Positions 1 to 9,028 of a stretch of DNA of 64,000 nucleotides are shown here, in pieces (position 1 is the stretch's first letter; the number at the start of each line of letters is the position of its first letter). The translations under genes and the position numbers were made by a program. The DNA is taken from positions 951,001 through 1,015,000 of the forward strand of contig NZ_CP059066.1 in assembly GCF_017301615.1 (NCBI RefSeq), given 5' to 3'. The notes under the pieces were generated by a model. The model was not told the DNA's origin. It worked only from the letters and a program-made list of their open reading frames with translations, and searched no databases. This DNA is from Koleobacter methoxysyntrophicus. Lineage in GTDB: Bacteria > Bacillota > Thermosediminibacteria > Koleobacterales > Koleobacteraceae.

Positions 1-459
1 TTCCGGCCTGATACCCAGGGGTATGCCCCAATATTCGTCTACATAAGGGTTTATATATACGGGAACTGCCCCGCTTAAAATAAGCCCGCCCAGCACGGAT
101 TTGTGGGCATTTCTCGGGACTATGACCCTGTCACCGGGGGAACACACAGCCATTATCAATGCCTCAATCCCGCAGGTAGACCCGTTAACAAGAAAGAAGG
201 AGCGGTCAGCTCCATAGGCTTCGGCCAACAGTCTCTGAGATTCCTCTATAATTCCCGCAGGATTATGCAGATCATCGAGGCCCGGGATTTCCGTAAGGTC
301 CATTTCAAAAATTCGGCTATCGGATAGCCCTTCAAGCAGACCGGCCAATGCCGGATTACCTTTATGCCCCGGTGTATGAAATGCGACCGGTTTGCCCTTT
401 ATATATTTCAGCAATCCCTCTACAAGGGGCACCCTGTTCTGACCGGTTATTCGTTCCAT
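1..459 (-). CDS. Orn/Lys/Arg decarboxylase-like PLP enzyme (partial, 3' end outside window)
   Basis: The first 153 codons of a fold-type I PLP enzyme are present; the gene runs off the left edge. The translation starts MERITGQNRVP and contains the family signature TPGHKG near residue 30, then DLTEIPGLDDL and NGSTCGIEALI, as in bacterial Orn/Lys/Arg decarboxylases (B. subtilis YaaO/SpeA group). The ATG follows a GGGAG site 8 bases upstream. In Bacilli and Clostridia a yaaO-like gene often sits near recR and tmk, which fits the nearby dnaX-recR block. The PLP lysine and C-terminal domain lie outside the window, so the substrate (lysine, arginine or ornithine) cannot be told. Confidence 0.85.
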   Translation of the reverse strand, partial: MERITGQNRVPLVEGLLKYIKGKPVAFHTPGHKGNPALAGLLEGLSDSRIFEMDLTEIPGLDDLHNPAGIIEESQRLLAEAYGADRSFFLVNGSTCGIEALIMAVCSPGDRVIVPRNAHKSVLGGLILSGAVPVYINPYVDEYWGIPLGIRPE

Positions 460-563
460 ATTTCAAACTCCCTAAAGATTGCTGAGGAAAAGCATAGAAG
501 TCGGTTAGTTATATATATTCTATCATTTCCCTGCTTTAAAAAAAACACCTTTTGTTTAGTTTT

Positions 564-2168
564 TCAGATAATTTGTACCCTCTTCTGGTTTTTTCTCAGA
601 ACCATTCCACTCAATTCGCCCGTATGTTCTCCTTCATCGATAACCAGCCTGCCGTTAACGATAACATATAAAATCCCCCGGGCATAGCGGTGGGGTTCAA
701 AATAGGTGGCTGTATCCTCGATCTTCCCCGGGTCGAATACCGTTATATCAGCCCAATTGCCTTCTTTCAAAAGCCCCCTGTCTTTAATGCCCAGCCTCCA
801 GGCCGGTAAACCAGTCATCTTCTTTACGGCTTCTTCTAAAGTTAAAACCTTTTCCTCCCTAACATATCTGCCCAACACCCTGGCAAAGGTCCCGTAGCTT
901 CTTGGATGGGGTTTTCCCGTTCCGAGGACCCCGTAATTTGCCCGGGCGCTTCCATCGGAGCCGATCATAGTCAGCCTGTGCTTCATTACACAGCGGATAT
1001 CCCCTTCATCCATTCCGAAACGGATCATTTCAACCCTGTCCTTTTCTTCTATAATCAGCTCAAGGGCAGCATCACAGGGGTCCTTTGACAGGGCTTTCCC
1101 GATTTCCTCCAGGTTCTTGCCTTCCAGCCATTTATTCTTACTGCACCCTACAGAAGATATAAATATAACGGCCCAGCCGCCTTTATTAAGCTGCTCTCTG
1201 GTTATTTCTTTTTTTAGTTCCTTTCGTATTTGGGGATCTTTTAGCTTTCTAATCAGCTCTCCCGACCCTCCATCATGAAACCTGTCGGGTATTATTGAAG
1301 ACAGATTTGTTGAAGCAGCAGTATAGGGATACTGATCACACGTTACATCTATCCCCCGTTCCCTGGCTTCTTCCATCAGTGCCAGCGAATCCTTTACCTT
1401 ACCCCAGTTGGGCTTTCCCACAGCCTTATGGTGGGAAATCTGCACGGGAATTCCCGCCCGCTCTCCTATTAAAACAGCCTCTTTAACCGCTTCAAGGAGG
1501 TGATCCCCTTCATCCCTCATATGAGTTGCATAATACCCACCGCAGTTTCCTGCAATCCCGGCAAGAAATATGATTTCATCGGTATCTGCATAGGAACCGG
1601 GGGGATATATTAAACCTGTGGATATGCCGAAGGCCCCCTGTTTCATAGCATTCGATACCATATCCCCCATTTTATGCAGGTCTTCGGCTGAAGGCCTTGT
1701 ATTCCGATATCCCAACACACACTTCCTTACAGCCTCGTGGCCTACAAGGCTCGCATAATTAACTGAAATACCCCGTGTTTGTATAATATCAAGGAATTCC
1801 CCAAAACCCCGCCATTGAAGTTTAAGCCCGTAATTTATCTTAAGCTCTCTTTTTAAATCTTCCTCCCATCTATCCGTAACGGGTGCCGGAGAATGACCGC
1901 AGTTTCCTCCAACCTCAAGGGTTACCCCCTGGCGCACCTTGCTTTCCGCCAAAGGATTTACCAAAAGTGCAAGGTCTGAATGGGAATGTATATCAATAAA
2001 TCCGGGGCAGACTATATTCCCCCGGACATCAATAATACGCCATGCCGTTTCCCTGATTGGCCTCGATATTTTAACAATCTTTCCGCCGCTGACAGCAATA
2101 TCACCGTAAAACCACGGGGTCCCCGAACCATCTATGACCCTGCCGTTTTTTATTAAAATATCGTACAT
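564..2168 (-). CDS. N-acyl-D-amino-acid deacylase (D-aminoacylase), amidohydrolase superfamily
   Basis: A 534-residue amidohydrolase that would cleave N-acyl-D-amino acids to a D-amino acid and a carboxylate in the cytoplasm. Seen: the N-terminal beta-sandwich start (ILIKNGRVIDGSGTPWF), the metal-binding GFIDIHSHSD near residue 60, GGNCGHSPAP with the conserved metal-ligand Cys, ATHMRDE, ISHHK, and a late IGSDGS aspartate. Length and motif order match D-aminoacylases. ATG is preceded by AAAGGAG. It lies 149 bases downstream of the M20 amidohydrolase, in a cluster for acylated and D-amino acids. D-glutamate or D-aspartate deacylase, or a dihydroorotase-like role, remain possible. Confidence 0.85.
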   Translation of the reverse strand: MYDILIKNGRVIDGSGTPWFYGDIAVSGGKIVKISRPIRETAWRIIDVRGNIVCPGFIDIHSHSDLALLVNPLAESKVRQGVTLEVGGNCGHSPAPVTDRWEEDLKRELKINYGLKLQWRGFGEFLDIIQTRGISVNYASLVGHEAVRKCVLGYRNTRPSAEDLHKMGDMVSNAMKQGAFGISTGLIYPPGSYADTDEIIFLAGIAGNCGGYYATHMRDEGDHLLEAVKEAVLIGERAGIPVQISHHKAVGKPNWGKVKDSLALMEEARERGIDVTCDQYPYTAASTNLSSIIPDRFHDGGSGELIRKLKDPQIRKELKKEITREQLNKGGWAVIFISSVGCSKNKWLEGKNLEEIGKALSKDPCDAALELIIEEKDRVEMIRFGMDEGDIRCVMKHRLTMIGSDGSARANYGVLGTGKPHPRSYGTFARVLGRYVREEKVLTLEEAVKKMTGLPAWRLGIKDRGLLKEGNWADITVFDPGKIEDTATYFEPHRYARGILYVIVNGRLVIDEGEHTGELSGMVLRKNQKRVQII

Positions 2169-2317
2169 AATAAGGCTCCTTTCATTTCATTATTTAAGAA
2201 AACTCCAGCAGAACCTATCGAATAATGCTCAATATTATACTCACCCTTCCATTTCATTATTTGGAAGCTGTAACCGGAAAAAAGCTGCTACATGGCCCTG
2301 CGGGTATCTAACGGATA

Positions 2318-3508
2318 TCAGGTTAAAAATTCCATTACGGTTTTTACATGGACTGCAACCCCTATCGCCAGGGCATCCTCATCAATATCAAACACGGGAT
2401 TATGGCCGGGGTGTTCTATATTTTTGCCGGGGTTTCTGCATCCCAGCCTCCAGAAGGCCCCCGGGACCTTCTGAAGGAAATATGCGAAATCCTCAACCCC
2501 CATACTTGGCCTTGATATTCTTATGATATTCTCCCCACCTATTACCCCTTTTGCCGCCCTTTCAACCAGTTCCACCATCTCACTGTGGTTTAAAAGGGGT
2601 GGATATCCGGGGGTTAGACTTAAGAGGCAATCCCCGCCGAAATTCTGTGTTATACCCGTAAGCAGCTGTTTTACTCTCTCTATAATTCTCTTTCTCACAA
2701 CGGGGTTAAGGCTCCTTAGGGTGCCCGTCATCTGCACCCTGTCGCATATTATGTTGCTCTGGGTTCCCCCGTTTATGGTCCCTATAGTCAGAACGGCAGA
2801 GTCAAGAGGGTCTACCTCCCGGCTTATCAGCAGCTGTAAGCAGTTTATCACCTGGGCTGTAACTGCTATGGCATCAACCCCTAAATGAGGTGAAGCTCCG
2901 TGGGCCGCCCTGCCTTTAACGACGATCCGAAAGGTATCAGAGGAAGCATTGGCCATGCCGTACTTTACACCTATCCTGCCAGTCTCTATATCGGGGGCCA
3001 TATGGAGGCCGAATATGGCATCAACCTTCGGATTCTCCAGAACCCCCTCCCTTATCATAGGTTCTGCCCCTCCAACCGTTTCTTCGGCCGGCTGGAAGAT
3101 GAATTTCACACTGCCCTTCAATCTGTCCTTTATGCGGGACAGCACCATGGCCGTCCCCAGGAGAATGGCCGTATGGGCATCATGGCCACAGGCATGCATC
3201 TTACCTGGGATTCTGGAAGCATACACTACCTTTTTTTCATCCTGTATGGGCAAAGCATCCATATCCGCCCTGAGGGCTATCGTTTTACCGCCGGAACCAC
3301 CTGCTAACAGGCCGACCACACCGGTATTCGCAATATTCCTTTTGACTTCCAGCCCCAATCCTTCCAGGATCTCCCCTACTATCTGCGAAGTCCTGAATTC
3401 CTCCATACCCAGTTCTGGATTCATATGAAAATCCCTGCGTATTTTAATTAGATCATCCTCTATATCCATTACCCACCGCTTAATAGTTTTATCTCTAATA
3501 TATTCCAT
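2318..3508 (-). CDS. M20 family amidohydrolase (N-acyl-L-amino acid / hippurate hydrolase type)
   Basis: A 396-residue dinuclear-metal hydrolase of the M20D group (aminoacylase, IAA-amino acid hydrolase). Seen: RADMDALP and HACGHDAHTA, which hold metal ligands, PAEETVGGAEPM with the catalytic Glu pair, a central dimerisation domain, and a C-terminal GVEDFAYF segment. ATG follows GGAGGG. It begins 47 bases after ldcA on the same strand and precedes the D-aminoacylase, so the three probably share a transcript for deacylating or trimming imported peptides and cell-wall fragments. The exact acyl substrate is not visible. Confidence 0.85.
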   Translation of the reverse strand: MEYIRDKTIKRWVMDIEDDLIKIRRDFHMNPELGMEEFRTSQIVGEILEGLGLEVKRNIANTGVVGLLAGGSGGKTIALRADMDALPIQDEKKVVYASRIPGKMHACGHDAHTAILLGTAMVLSRIKDRLKGSVKFIFQPAEETVGGAEPMIREGVLENPKVDAIFGLHMAPDIETGRIGVKYGMANASSDTFRIVVKGRAAHGASPHLGVDAIAVTAQVINCLQLLISREVDPLDSAVLTIGTINGGTQSNIICDRVQMTGTLRSLNPVVRKRIIERVKQLLTGITQNFGGDCLLSLTPGYPPLLNHSEMVELVERAAKGVIGGENIIRISRPSMGVEDFAYFLQKVPGAFWRLGCRNPGKNIEHPGHNPVFDIDEDALAIGVAVHVKTVMEFLT

Positions 3509-3555
3509 AGATTGCCCTCCTGAAATGATTAATTCTATATTTAATAAACTATCCT

Positions 3556-4494
3556 TTACGAGAATGCTGTTTCTATAATAGAAATTTCAGCTTTTGCAGC
3601 ATCCAGTTCTGCCTTTATTCCTAAGGGCAGGGTTAATTTATACCTGCCGTGCCCGCATTTTAACCCTGCTATCGATGGCTTGTTTAGAGGAACTATAATA
3701 TCATCAATTACCTCTTCCAGGTCAAGGCTGTTCTCGGGATCAGATGCCCCGCAGCCTATACATTCCCCTATAACGAAACCCAGGGCGTCGTCCAATTTCC
3801 CCGCCAGTTTAAGCTGTGTGAGCATCCTGTCGATTCTGTAGGGTTCCTCTCCTATTTCCTCTATCATGAGTATCTTGTTTCTGGTATCGATTTCAAAAGG
3901 CGTACCTATAGTCGATGCTATCAGTGAAAGATTGCCCCCTATTATCTCACCGCAAACCTTCCCCGGAACGATGCTTTTTACAGGCAGCTCTCCCTCAGGG
4001 TTTTCCAGCTTCCCTAAAGGTTCTTTTCCCATTAGAGCCTTAATAAGCCACCGCGCAGTATATTCATTAAAATCATCGGCTGCCAGGTCCGAAGTAACCA
4101 TAGGGCCGTGGAAGGTTACCATATTAGCCTTTTGCACAAAGGCTAAATGCAGGGCGGTAATATCACTGTAGCCGATAAAGGCTTTCGGGTTTTTAGAAAT
4201 CAGGTTGTAATCAATCCTTTCAAGCAGTCTGGGTGTGCCGTAACCGCCCCTCATACATATTATACCTTTAATTTCGGTATTAAGGAACATCCGGTGAATA
4301 TCTTCAAGCCGGAGTTCGTCGTTCCCTGCCAGATAGCCCCGTTTTTGAAACACGGACCGGCCCAAAACTATGCTAAAGCCCATATCTTCCAGGACCTTGA
4401 TCCCTTTTTTCAGCTTTTCTTCAGGTGCAGGGCCGGCCGGGGCAATTATTCCGATTTTATCGCCTTTTTTTAACGGTTTTGGTTTTATTCTCAA
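3556..4494 (-). CDS. ldcA: LD-carboxypeptidase (peptidase S66, LdcA-like)
   Basis: A 312-residue serine peptidase of family S66, which removes the terminal D-Ala from murein tetrapeptides during wall recycling. Seen: N-terminal IGIIAPAGP, MRGGYGTPRLL, the nucleophile elbow GYSDIT (Ser110), the catalytic Glu in IEEIGEEPYRIDR (about 212), and the C-terminal CGHG histidine (His282). All three triad residues are present and the length is normal. The start is TTG, preceded by a G-rich site. It heads the ldcA-M20-D-aminoacylase run. MccF-type self-immunity peptidases share the fold, so an amide substrate other than murein is possible. Confidence 0.9.
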   Translation of the reverse strand: MRIKPKPLKKGDKIGIIAPAGPAPEEKLKKGIKVLEDMGFSIVLGRSVFQKRGYLAGNDELRLEDIHRMFLNTEIKGIICMRGGYGTPRLLERIDYNLISKNPKAFIGYSDITALHLAFVQKANMVTFHGPMVTSDLAADDFNEYTARWLIKALMGKEPLGKLENPEGELPVKSIVPGKVCGEIIGGNLSLIASTIGTPFEIDTRNKILMIEEIGEEPYRIDRMLTQLKLAGKLDDALGFVIGECIGCGASDPENSLDLEEVIDDIIVPLNKPSIAGLKCGHGRYKLTLPLGIKAELDAAKAEISIIETAFS

Positions 4495-4539
4495 TTGCTA
4501 ACCACCCCCCACAAATAAAATTTTATGAATCGGAAATGA

Positions 4540-4579
4540 AAAAATCCAGCAGAAACATAACGGGTTTCCACTGGATTTT
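4540..4579 (-). terminator. Rho-independent terminator after the DUF3870 gene
   Basis: The inverted repeat AAAATCCAG / CTGGATTTT is extended inward by GAAAC / GTTTC with small internal mismatches, and ends in a T-run on the minus strand. It sits 26 bases past the stop of the upstream small gene. Confidence 0.75.
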
Positions 4580-4605
4580 ATCAACGTAAGATTGATAAAG
4601 CAGTG

Positions 4606-4944
4606 TTATATATCCACCTTATCCCCTTTTTTTATTTGAAAGTATTTCTTTTGGGCATCCTTAAAGGCTACCATTATTGCCTTCTGGGAAGAACCGAAAT
4701 ACCGGGTCTCCACTTCGGAAGCTATTTCATCTCCATCCTTCTCTATATTTTTACCTACAAAAATCGATTTAATGAATTCGGATGTAATCGGTATTGTGCC
4801 GGAAGCCCCCGCATCTACTATATATCCCGTCTCCCTGTCAACCACAAGACCGATGAAAAACATATTATATATATGGGTTATGGGATTTTTTTGCTGGGAT
4901 TGGGCATTTCCGATAATATAAACCGTATTTTTGGGGTACACCAT
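4606..4944 (-). CDS. DUF3870 domain-containing protein
   Basis: A 112-residue soluble protein that I match to DUF3870, a small family of unknown function in Clostridia often found near amino-acid or dipeptide metabolism genes. Seen: VYIIGNAQ at the start, an FIGLVVDRETGYIVDAGAS block, and RYFGSSQKAI near the C-terminus. The open frame extends further upstream, but the ATG used here has GGAAGGTG 7 bases before it and no signal lies before the earlier starts. It is followed by its own terminator. No catalytic motif is evident. Confidence 0.75.
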   Translation of the reverse strand: MVYPKNTVYIIGNAQSQQKNPITHIYNMFFIGLVVDRETGYIVDAGASGTIPITSEFIKSIFVGKNIEKDGDEIASEVETRYFGSSQKAIMVAFKDAQKKYFQIKKGDKVDI

Positions 4945-5136
4945 AGTTTTACACCTTCCAATGTAGTGTACTATCCCTTCCTTACGGAAGGAGCCTCTCG
5001 CTTTATTCTGCAACCTGCAGTGCTTCAGAGGAGTTAAAAATTCAGCTTGTAGTGTAAATATTCTATAAAAATCTTGATTTTCCTTCTAGAATCTAAAATC
5101 AATTCATTAAAAATTAGAACTAAACCTTCGATTAAA

Positions 5137-5165
5137 AAAAACCCGGTACACCGTTACCGGGTTTT
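5137..5165 (-). terminator. Terminator of the porCDAB operon
   Basis: AAACCCGGTA / TACCGGGTTT with a short loop, followed on the minus strand by eight T. It lies just past the porB stop. Confidence 0.85.
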
Positions 5166-5172
5166 ATCTGCA

Positions 5173-6102
5173 CTATTCCTTTTTCTCCCCGCAGCGCTCA
5201 AGGAGCATATCCCAGCGCCTGTCTACTTCTGCCTGAATTTCATCTATAATGTGTCTGTTTTCCGGGTTAAACAGGTGTCTGAAGCGCCCCTGCAGTTTGA
5301 GCCACTCTTCTACGGGAACGTATTTCTTAGGCTTATAGTTCAATTTCCATCTGCCGTTTTCCACCTCAAAGAGGGGCCAGTAACGGGTCTCATATGCCAA
5401 TCTCATAATGTCTGCTATATCGGGGGTATTATACCTCCAGCCCCTCGGGCACGGTGCCATTACATTAATGAAGGCAGGCCCATCAACTTCAAAGGCCTTT
5501 TTAGCTTTATTATAAAGATCCTTCCAGTTATTCGGTGAAGCTTGGGCCACATAGGGTATATGATGGTCCGCCATTATAGCTGCCAGGTCTTTTCTAAACT
5601 GCTGCTTGCCGGGGATGACGGTTCCCGCAGGGCTTGTTGTGGTATCAGCACCCCTTGGAGTAGCACTCGACCTCTGGATGCCGGTATTCATGTAAGCCCC
5701 GTTGTCAAGACATACATACACCATATTGTGCCCTCTCTCCATAGCCCCTGAAAGTGACTGAAATCCTATATCATAGGTTCCGCCATCACCGCCGAAGGCA
5801 ATAAACTTAAAGTTCTCTTTTAATTTACCCTGTTTCTTTAGAGACCTATAAGCAGCTTCCACACCGCTTATGGTTGCGGCTGCATTTTCAAAGGCATTAT
5901 GAATAAAGGAACATCTCCAGGCCGTATAGGGATATATAGTGGTTGCCACTTCAAGACACCCCGTTGCACACCCTACTACTACCGGATCGTCAACAGCATT
6001 GAGGATCATACGGGTGGCTATCCCGTGACCGCACCCGGCACACAGCCTGTGCCCGCCTGTTAGGATCTCTTCCTTTTTAGATAACTCTTTTAAATTCGCC
6101 AC
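5173..6102 (-). CDS. porB: Pyruvate:ferredoxin oxidoreductase, beta subunit
   Basis: The TPP-binding beta subunit (309 residues) of the four-subunit oxidoreductase that interconverts pyruvate + CoA and acetyl-CoA + CO2 with ferredoxin. Seen: LCAGCGHG with a CxxC iron-sulfur pair, VGCATGCLE, and the TPP motif GGDGGTYDIG followed by CLDNGAYMNTG. I chose the GTG three codons inside the longest frame because GGAGGTGG is then correctly spaced. It is the last gene of porC-D-A-B. 2-ketoisovalerate or indolepyruvate enzymes are related; subunit sizes and order favour pyruvate. Confidence 0.9.
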   Translation of the reverse strand: MANLKELSKKEEILTGGHRLCAGCGHGIATRMILNAVDDPVVVGCATGCLEVATTIYPYTAWRCSFIHNAFENAAATISGVEAAYRSLKKQGKLKENFKFIAFGGDGGTYDIGFQSLSGAMERGHNMVYVCLDNGAYMNTGIQRSSATPRGADTTTSPAGTVIPGKQQFRKDLAAIMADHHIPYVAQASPNNWKDLYNKAKKAFEVDGPAFINVMAPCPRGWRYNTPDIADIMRLAYETRYWPLFEVENGRWKLNYKPKKYVPVEEWLKLQGRFRHLFNPENRHIIDEIQAEVDRRWDMLLERCGEKKE

Positions 6103-6114
6103 TTTTTCCACCTC

Positions 6115-7296
6115 CTATTCCCTTACTCCAAGGTAAGTAATGAGATTGTCGTACTTACCTGTTTCCTTTATCTTCTCCAGATCTGCATAAACCCTGGCAA
6201 CATCTTCGGGAACTACATCCCTTCCACCCAGGCCGTAAATATAGTTAACAACTTTAATATCGTTCTTCATATCAAACAGTGCGGACCTTACAGGCGCAAA
6301 TACGGGCCCGCCGAAATTCGAGAAGGTTTCAGCCCTGTCCATTACTGCAAGGGCCTTCACATTCTTAACGGCTGCTGCAATCTCTTCATAGGGGAACGGC
6401 CTGAATACCCTGAGTTTCAGCAACCCGGCCTTTTTGCCCTGTGCTCTCAGCTCATCCACTACATCTTTGGCAGTTCCTGCAGCCGAATTTAATATGATAA
6501 CGGCAATCTCCGCATCATCCAGCTTATATGCCTCAAAGAATCCGTATTCCCTGCCGGTTAATTTTTTGAACTCCCCGGCCACCTCAAGTATTACATCTTT
6601 TGCATTTTTCATGGCTTCTGCCTGCTGTCTCTTGTGTTCAAAATAGAAATCGTAGAGGTCAAGGGGCCCCATAGTGATGGGATTTTCAGCATTCAGCAGG
6701 TAATGGTCCGGTTTATACGTGCCGATAAAGTTTTTAACCGACTCATCATCGATGATCTCCAGATTTTCCAGGGCATGGCTTATAATAAAGCCGTCCATAG
6801 TCACCATAACGGGCAGGAGTACCTTCGGATTCTCGGCAATTTTAACAGCCTGGATCATGTTGTCATAGGCTTCCTGGGCATTTTCAGAATACAGCTGTAT
6901 CCAGCCGGAGTCCCGGGCGCCCATAGAATCACTGTGATCACAGTGGATATTTATAGGTGCACTCAATGCCCTGTTGACAACAGGCATCACTATGGGCAGC
7001 CTGTTTGATGCCGCAATATATAATACCTCCCACATAAGGGCAAGGCCGTTAGCGGAAGTAGCCGTCATAGCCCTGGCCCCAGCAGCGGCTGCACCTACCG
7101 TTGCGCTCATTGCACTGTGTTCGCTTTCAACGGTAACAAATTCGGTATCAACCTGGCCGTTGGCAACAAAAGATGAAAAAAACTGAACGATTTCCGTCTG
7201 TGGTGTTATGGGATATGCAGCAACTACATCGGGGTTGATCTGTTTCATGGCTTGTGCTACAGCTTCGTTCCCCGTTAAAGCTACTCTTTTATTCAT
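6115..7296 (-). CDS. porA: Pyruvate:ferredoxin oxidoreductase, alpha subunit
   Basis: The 393-residue alpha subunit carries the pyrimidine-binding half of the TPP site. Seen: GNEAVAQAMKQINPDVVAAYPITPQTEI, EFVTVESEHSAMSA, and TATSANGLALMWE, all standard for this family. The ATG used follows GGAAGGAGGAG; an in-frame ATG six codons earlier has no good site. It sits 12 bases before porB and 23 bases after porD, so it is translated from the same message. Confidence 0.92.
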   Translation of the reverse strand: MNKRVALTGNEAVAQAMKQINPDVVAAYPITPQTEIVQFFSSFVANGQVDTEFVTVESEHSAMSATVGAAAAGARAMTATSANGLALMWEVLYIAASNRLPIVMPVVNRALSAPINIHCDHSDSMGARDSGWIQLYSENAQEAYDNMIQAVKIAENPKVLLPVMVTMDGFIISHALENLEIIDDESVKNFIGTYKPDHYLLNAENPITMGPLDLYDFYFEHKRQQAEAMKNAKDVILEVAGEFKKLTGREYGFFEAYKLDDAEIAVIILNSAAGTAKDVVDELRAQGKKAGLLKLRVFRPFPYEEIAAAVKNVKALAVMDRAETFSNFGGPVFAPVRSALFDMKNDIKVVNYIYGLGGRDVVPEDVARVYADLEKIKETGKYDNLITYLGVRE

Positions 7297-7319
7297 GCTT
7301 TCTCCTCCTTCCATTCCAA

Positions 7320-7694
7320 TTATATCTTCTCTTTTTCTTCAGAATCTGCCTTCGATATCTCATCTTCGCTGACAAAATATATAGCTTTTGTAGGGCATAC
7401 ATTCACACATATCCCGCAGCCCTTACAGTGATGGTAATCGAACTGTTTAAATTTGCCGTCTTCAGGTATTATAGCTGAATCGGGACAGAATCTCCAGCAC
7501 ATAAGACAGTGAACACATTTTTCAGAAATACATACGGGCCTGAAGGTCCTCCAATCCCCCGTCTCGTAAGACTCAGCATTACCTGCAGCAGGTATTATTC
7601 CTCCTATAGGGAGGTCTTTCCATCCCTTATCAGGGGTAATAGCTTCCGCAGCCTTTACTTTATCACCCTGACCGAAGTTCCTGTTAAAGGTCAT
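7320..7694 (-). CDS. porD: Pyruvate:ferredoxin oxidoreductase, delta subunit (2x[4Fe-4S] ferredoxin)
   Basis: A 124-residue ferredoxin-like subunit that relays electrons from the TPP site to free ferredoxin. Two complete CxxCxxCxxxCP clusters are visible: CVHCLMCWRFCP near residue 61 and CKGCGICVNVCP near residue 91. The first 55 residues form the usual N-terminal extension. The start ATG overlaps the porC stop by four bases (ATGA), implying translational coupling. Confidence 0.92.
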   Translation of the reverse strand: MTFNRNFGQGDKVKAAEAITPDKGWKDLPIGGIIPAAGNAESYETGDWRTFRPVCISEKCVHCLMCWRFCPDSAIIPEDGKFKQFDYHHCKGCGICVNVCPTKAIYFVSEDEISKADSEEKEKI

Positions 7695-8272
7695 TCTCCC
7701 TTCACCTCCTGGTAAGCCCTTTCTATAGCTTTAAGATTCCCCTCTATTACTTCGGGCTTGGACCTAAACTTCTTCTCCAGCTGTTTTTTTGTATCTTCAA
7801 CAAAGGCTTCATAGGGTATAATCCCCGTAACCCTGATTAAAGCACCCATTAAAGGAGTGTTCGGGATCACCCTCCCTATGGTTTCAAGGGAAATCTGATT
7901 TGCGTCTACCGTATAAACCTTGCCGGTTTTAATGCCTAACTTTTTCCTCATTTCTTCAGGGGATTTGTTAGTATTGATGATGAATATGCCGTCTTCAGGA
8001 ACCCCCTTTGCTACATCTGTCGTTGACCCTATTAGAGTGGGGTCCAGAACTACCACAACATTTGGGTTTGCGATATTGCAGTGTATTCTAATAGGTTTAT
8101 CGCTTATTCTGTTGTAGGCTGTTACGGGTGCCCCCATTCTTTCGGGGCCGTATTCAGGAAACCCTTGGATGAATTTCCCTACCTGTGAAGCTGATTCTGC
8201 AAGCAATAAAGCAGCCGTTTTTGCTCCCTGGCCGCCCCTTCCATGCCATCTGATTTCTACTACATTACTCAT
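7691..8272 (-). CDS. porC: Pyruvate:ferredoxin oxidoreductase, gamma subunit
   Basis: The 193-residue gamma subunit. Seen: the N-terminal EIRWHGRGGQGAKTAA signature, GPERMGAPVTAY, and DPTLIG. It is the first gene of the operon, with ATG after GGGAGG. Size (about 190 residues) and the order gamma-delta-alpha-beta match the pyruvate enzyme of Thermotoga and Clostridia. A roughly 400-base AT-rich region lies upstream and must hold the operon promoter. Confidence 0.92.
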   Translation of the reverse strand: MSNVVEIRWHGRGGQGAKTAALLLAESASQVGKFIQGFPEYGPERMGAPVTAYNRISDKPIRIHCNIANPNVVVVLDPTLIGSTTDVAKGVPEDGIFIINTNKSPEEMRKKLGIKTGKVYTVDANQISLETIGRVIPNTPLMGALIRVTGIIPYEAFVEDTKKQLEKKFRSKPEVIEGNLKAIERAYQEVKGE

Positions 8273-8672
8273 ATTTTTTAATCCTCCCTTCTCATTTTAT
8301 AGATTAAAATATTATGTTCGATAGACAAAATTAAAAAAGTCACCTCCTTACCCGGCCTGCAAAGGATTCAACTTATCCGGGAATTTTTTATAATTTCTGT
8401 AATATTGATAAATTAATAAAAAGGGGATAATGTTCACACTAAAATTGAGAGAAACACAGCAGCACAGGCCTGAATTGTAAATATTCAAAAAACTGTTATA
8501 AAACAAAATCCATTCCTTAAATGTGTATTATAACAGTAGAGGAGTTTACATAATACAGGCAGTGTTTTGCTGTTATTACACTGTATTCAGAACTATAACA
8601 GCTGTTTTTTTCAAAATATAACAGGTCTCTTTTAAGTATAACAAAAAGGTATAATATCGTCAACAATAATAA
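8273..8672. other. AT-rich intergenic region with repeated TATAACA motifs
   Basis: No convincing gene here. The heptamer TATAACA occurs at 8529, 8594, 8617 and 8637 on the plus strand and inverted at 8494; CTGTTATAA (8493-8501) and TTATAACAG (8528-8536) form a 9-bp dyad. The part nearest porC should contain the por promoter, but I see no clean -35/-10 pair. Confidence 0.5.
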
Positions 8673-8709
8673 AAAAAATAAGCAGCCGCTCAAGGCCGCT
8701 ATCAAGCAC
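8673..8709 (-). terminator. Terminator after bofA
   Basis: On the minus strand AGCGGCC pairs with GGCTGCT (one G-U pair) around a six-base loop, followed by TTATTTTTTTT. It overlaps the bofA stop codon and probably closes the dnaX-bofA transcript. Confidence 0.75.
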
Positions 8710-8977
8710 CCAGAACATATTTCAAAGCTATCAGGAGAATAACCCCCGGAATACCTAGAAATCCAGCTATAAGGGCAGTAATGGGATTTATGGCTATATG
8801 CAGCCCAAAAGCCCCTCCAATAATATTCAAAAACCACAGCAGGAGCCCGCCTATTAAACCGTTGAAGATTAGCCTAAAAATAAACCTGAGCGGAATAAAG
8901 AGAATCCTCCCGATAATATAAAGGAGTATAATTCCAAATGCATAGGCTACAACTATCGAAAGGTCTAAATTGCCCAC
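8702..8977 (-). CDS. bofA: Pro-sigmaK processing inhibitor BofA family protein
   Basis: A 91-residue membrane protein with three hydrophobic segments (about residues 7-25, 35-57 and 65-88). In B. subtilis BofA holds the SpoIVFB protease inactive in the outer forespore membrane until engulfment. Seen: the family ending with NPITALIAGFLGIPGVILLI. The start is GTG with AGGGGGG upstream. Its position after recR and yaaL is the same as in Bacillus, and it supports sporulation capacity. Confidence 0.88.
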   Translation of the reverse strand: MGNLDLSIVVAYAFGIILLYIIGRILFIPLRFIFRLIFNGLIGGLLLWFLNIIGGAFGLHIAINPITALIAGFLGIPGVILLIALKYVLGA

Positions 8978-9028
8978 CTTGATCCCCCCTCGCCGGCAAT
9001 AATGCCAGACATTTTATATAAATATATT

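Noticed and set aside
5173..8272. Assignment to 2-ketoisovalerate or indolepyruvate oxidoreductase
   Set aside because: Four subunits with these sizes and this order fit pyruvate best; the others usually differ in fusion or order, though substrate cannot be proven.
8273..8360. Possible 16-codon leader peptide (TTG TCT ATC ...) before porC
   Set aside because: An AAGGAGGTGA lies upstream but the spacing is long, the start is TTG, and no regulatory codons are present.
8517..8837. 106-codon minus-strand frame overlapping bofA
   Set aside because: It runs through the bofA terminator and the TATAACA repeats in another frame.
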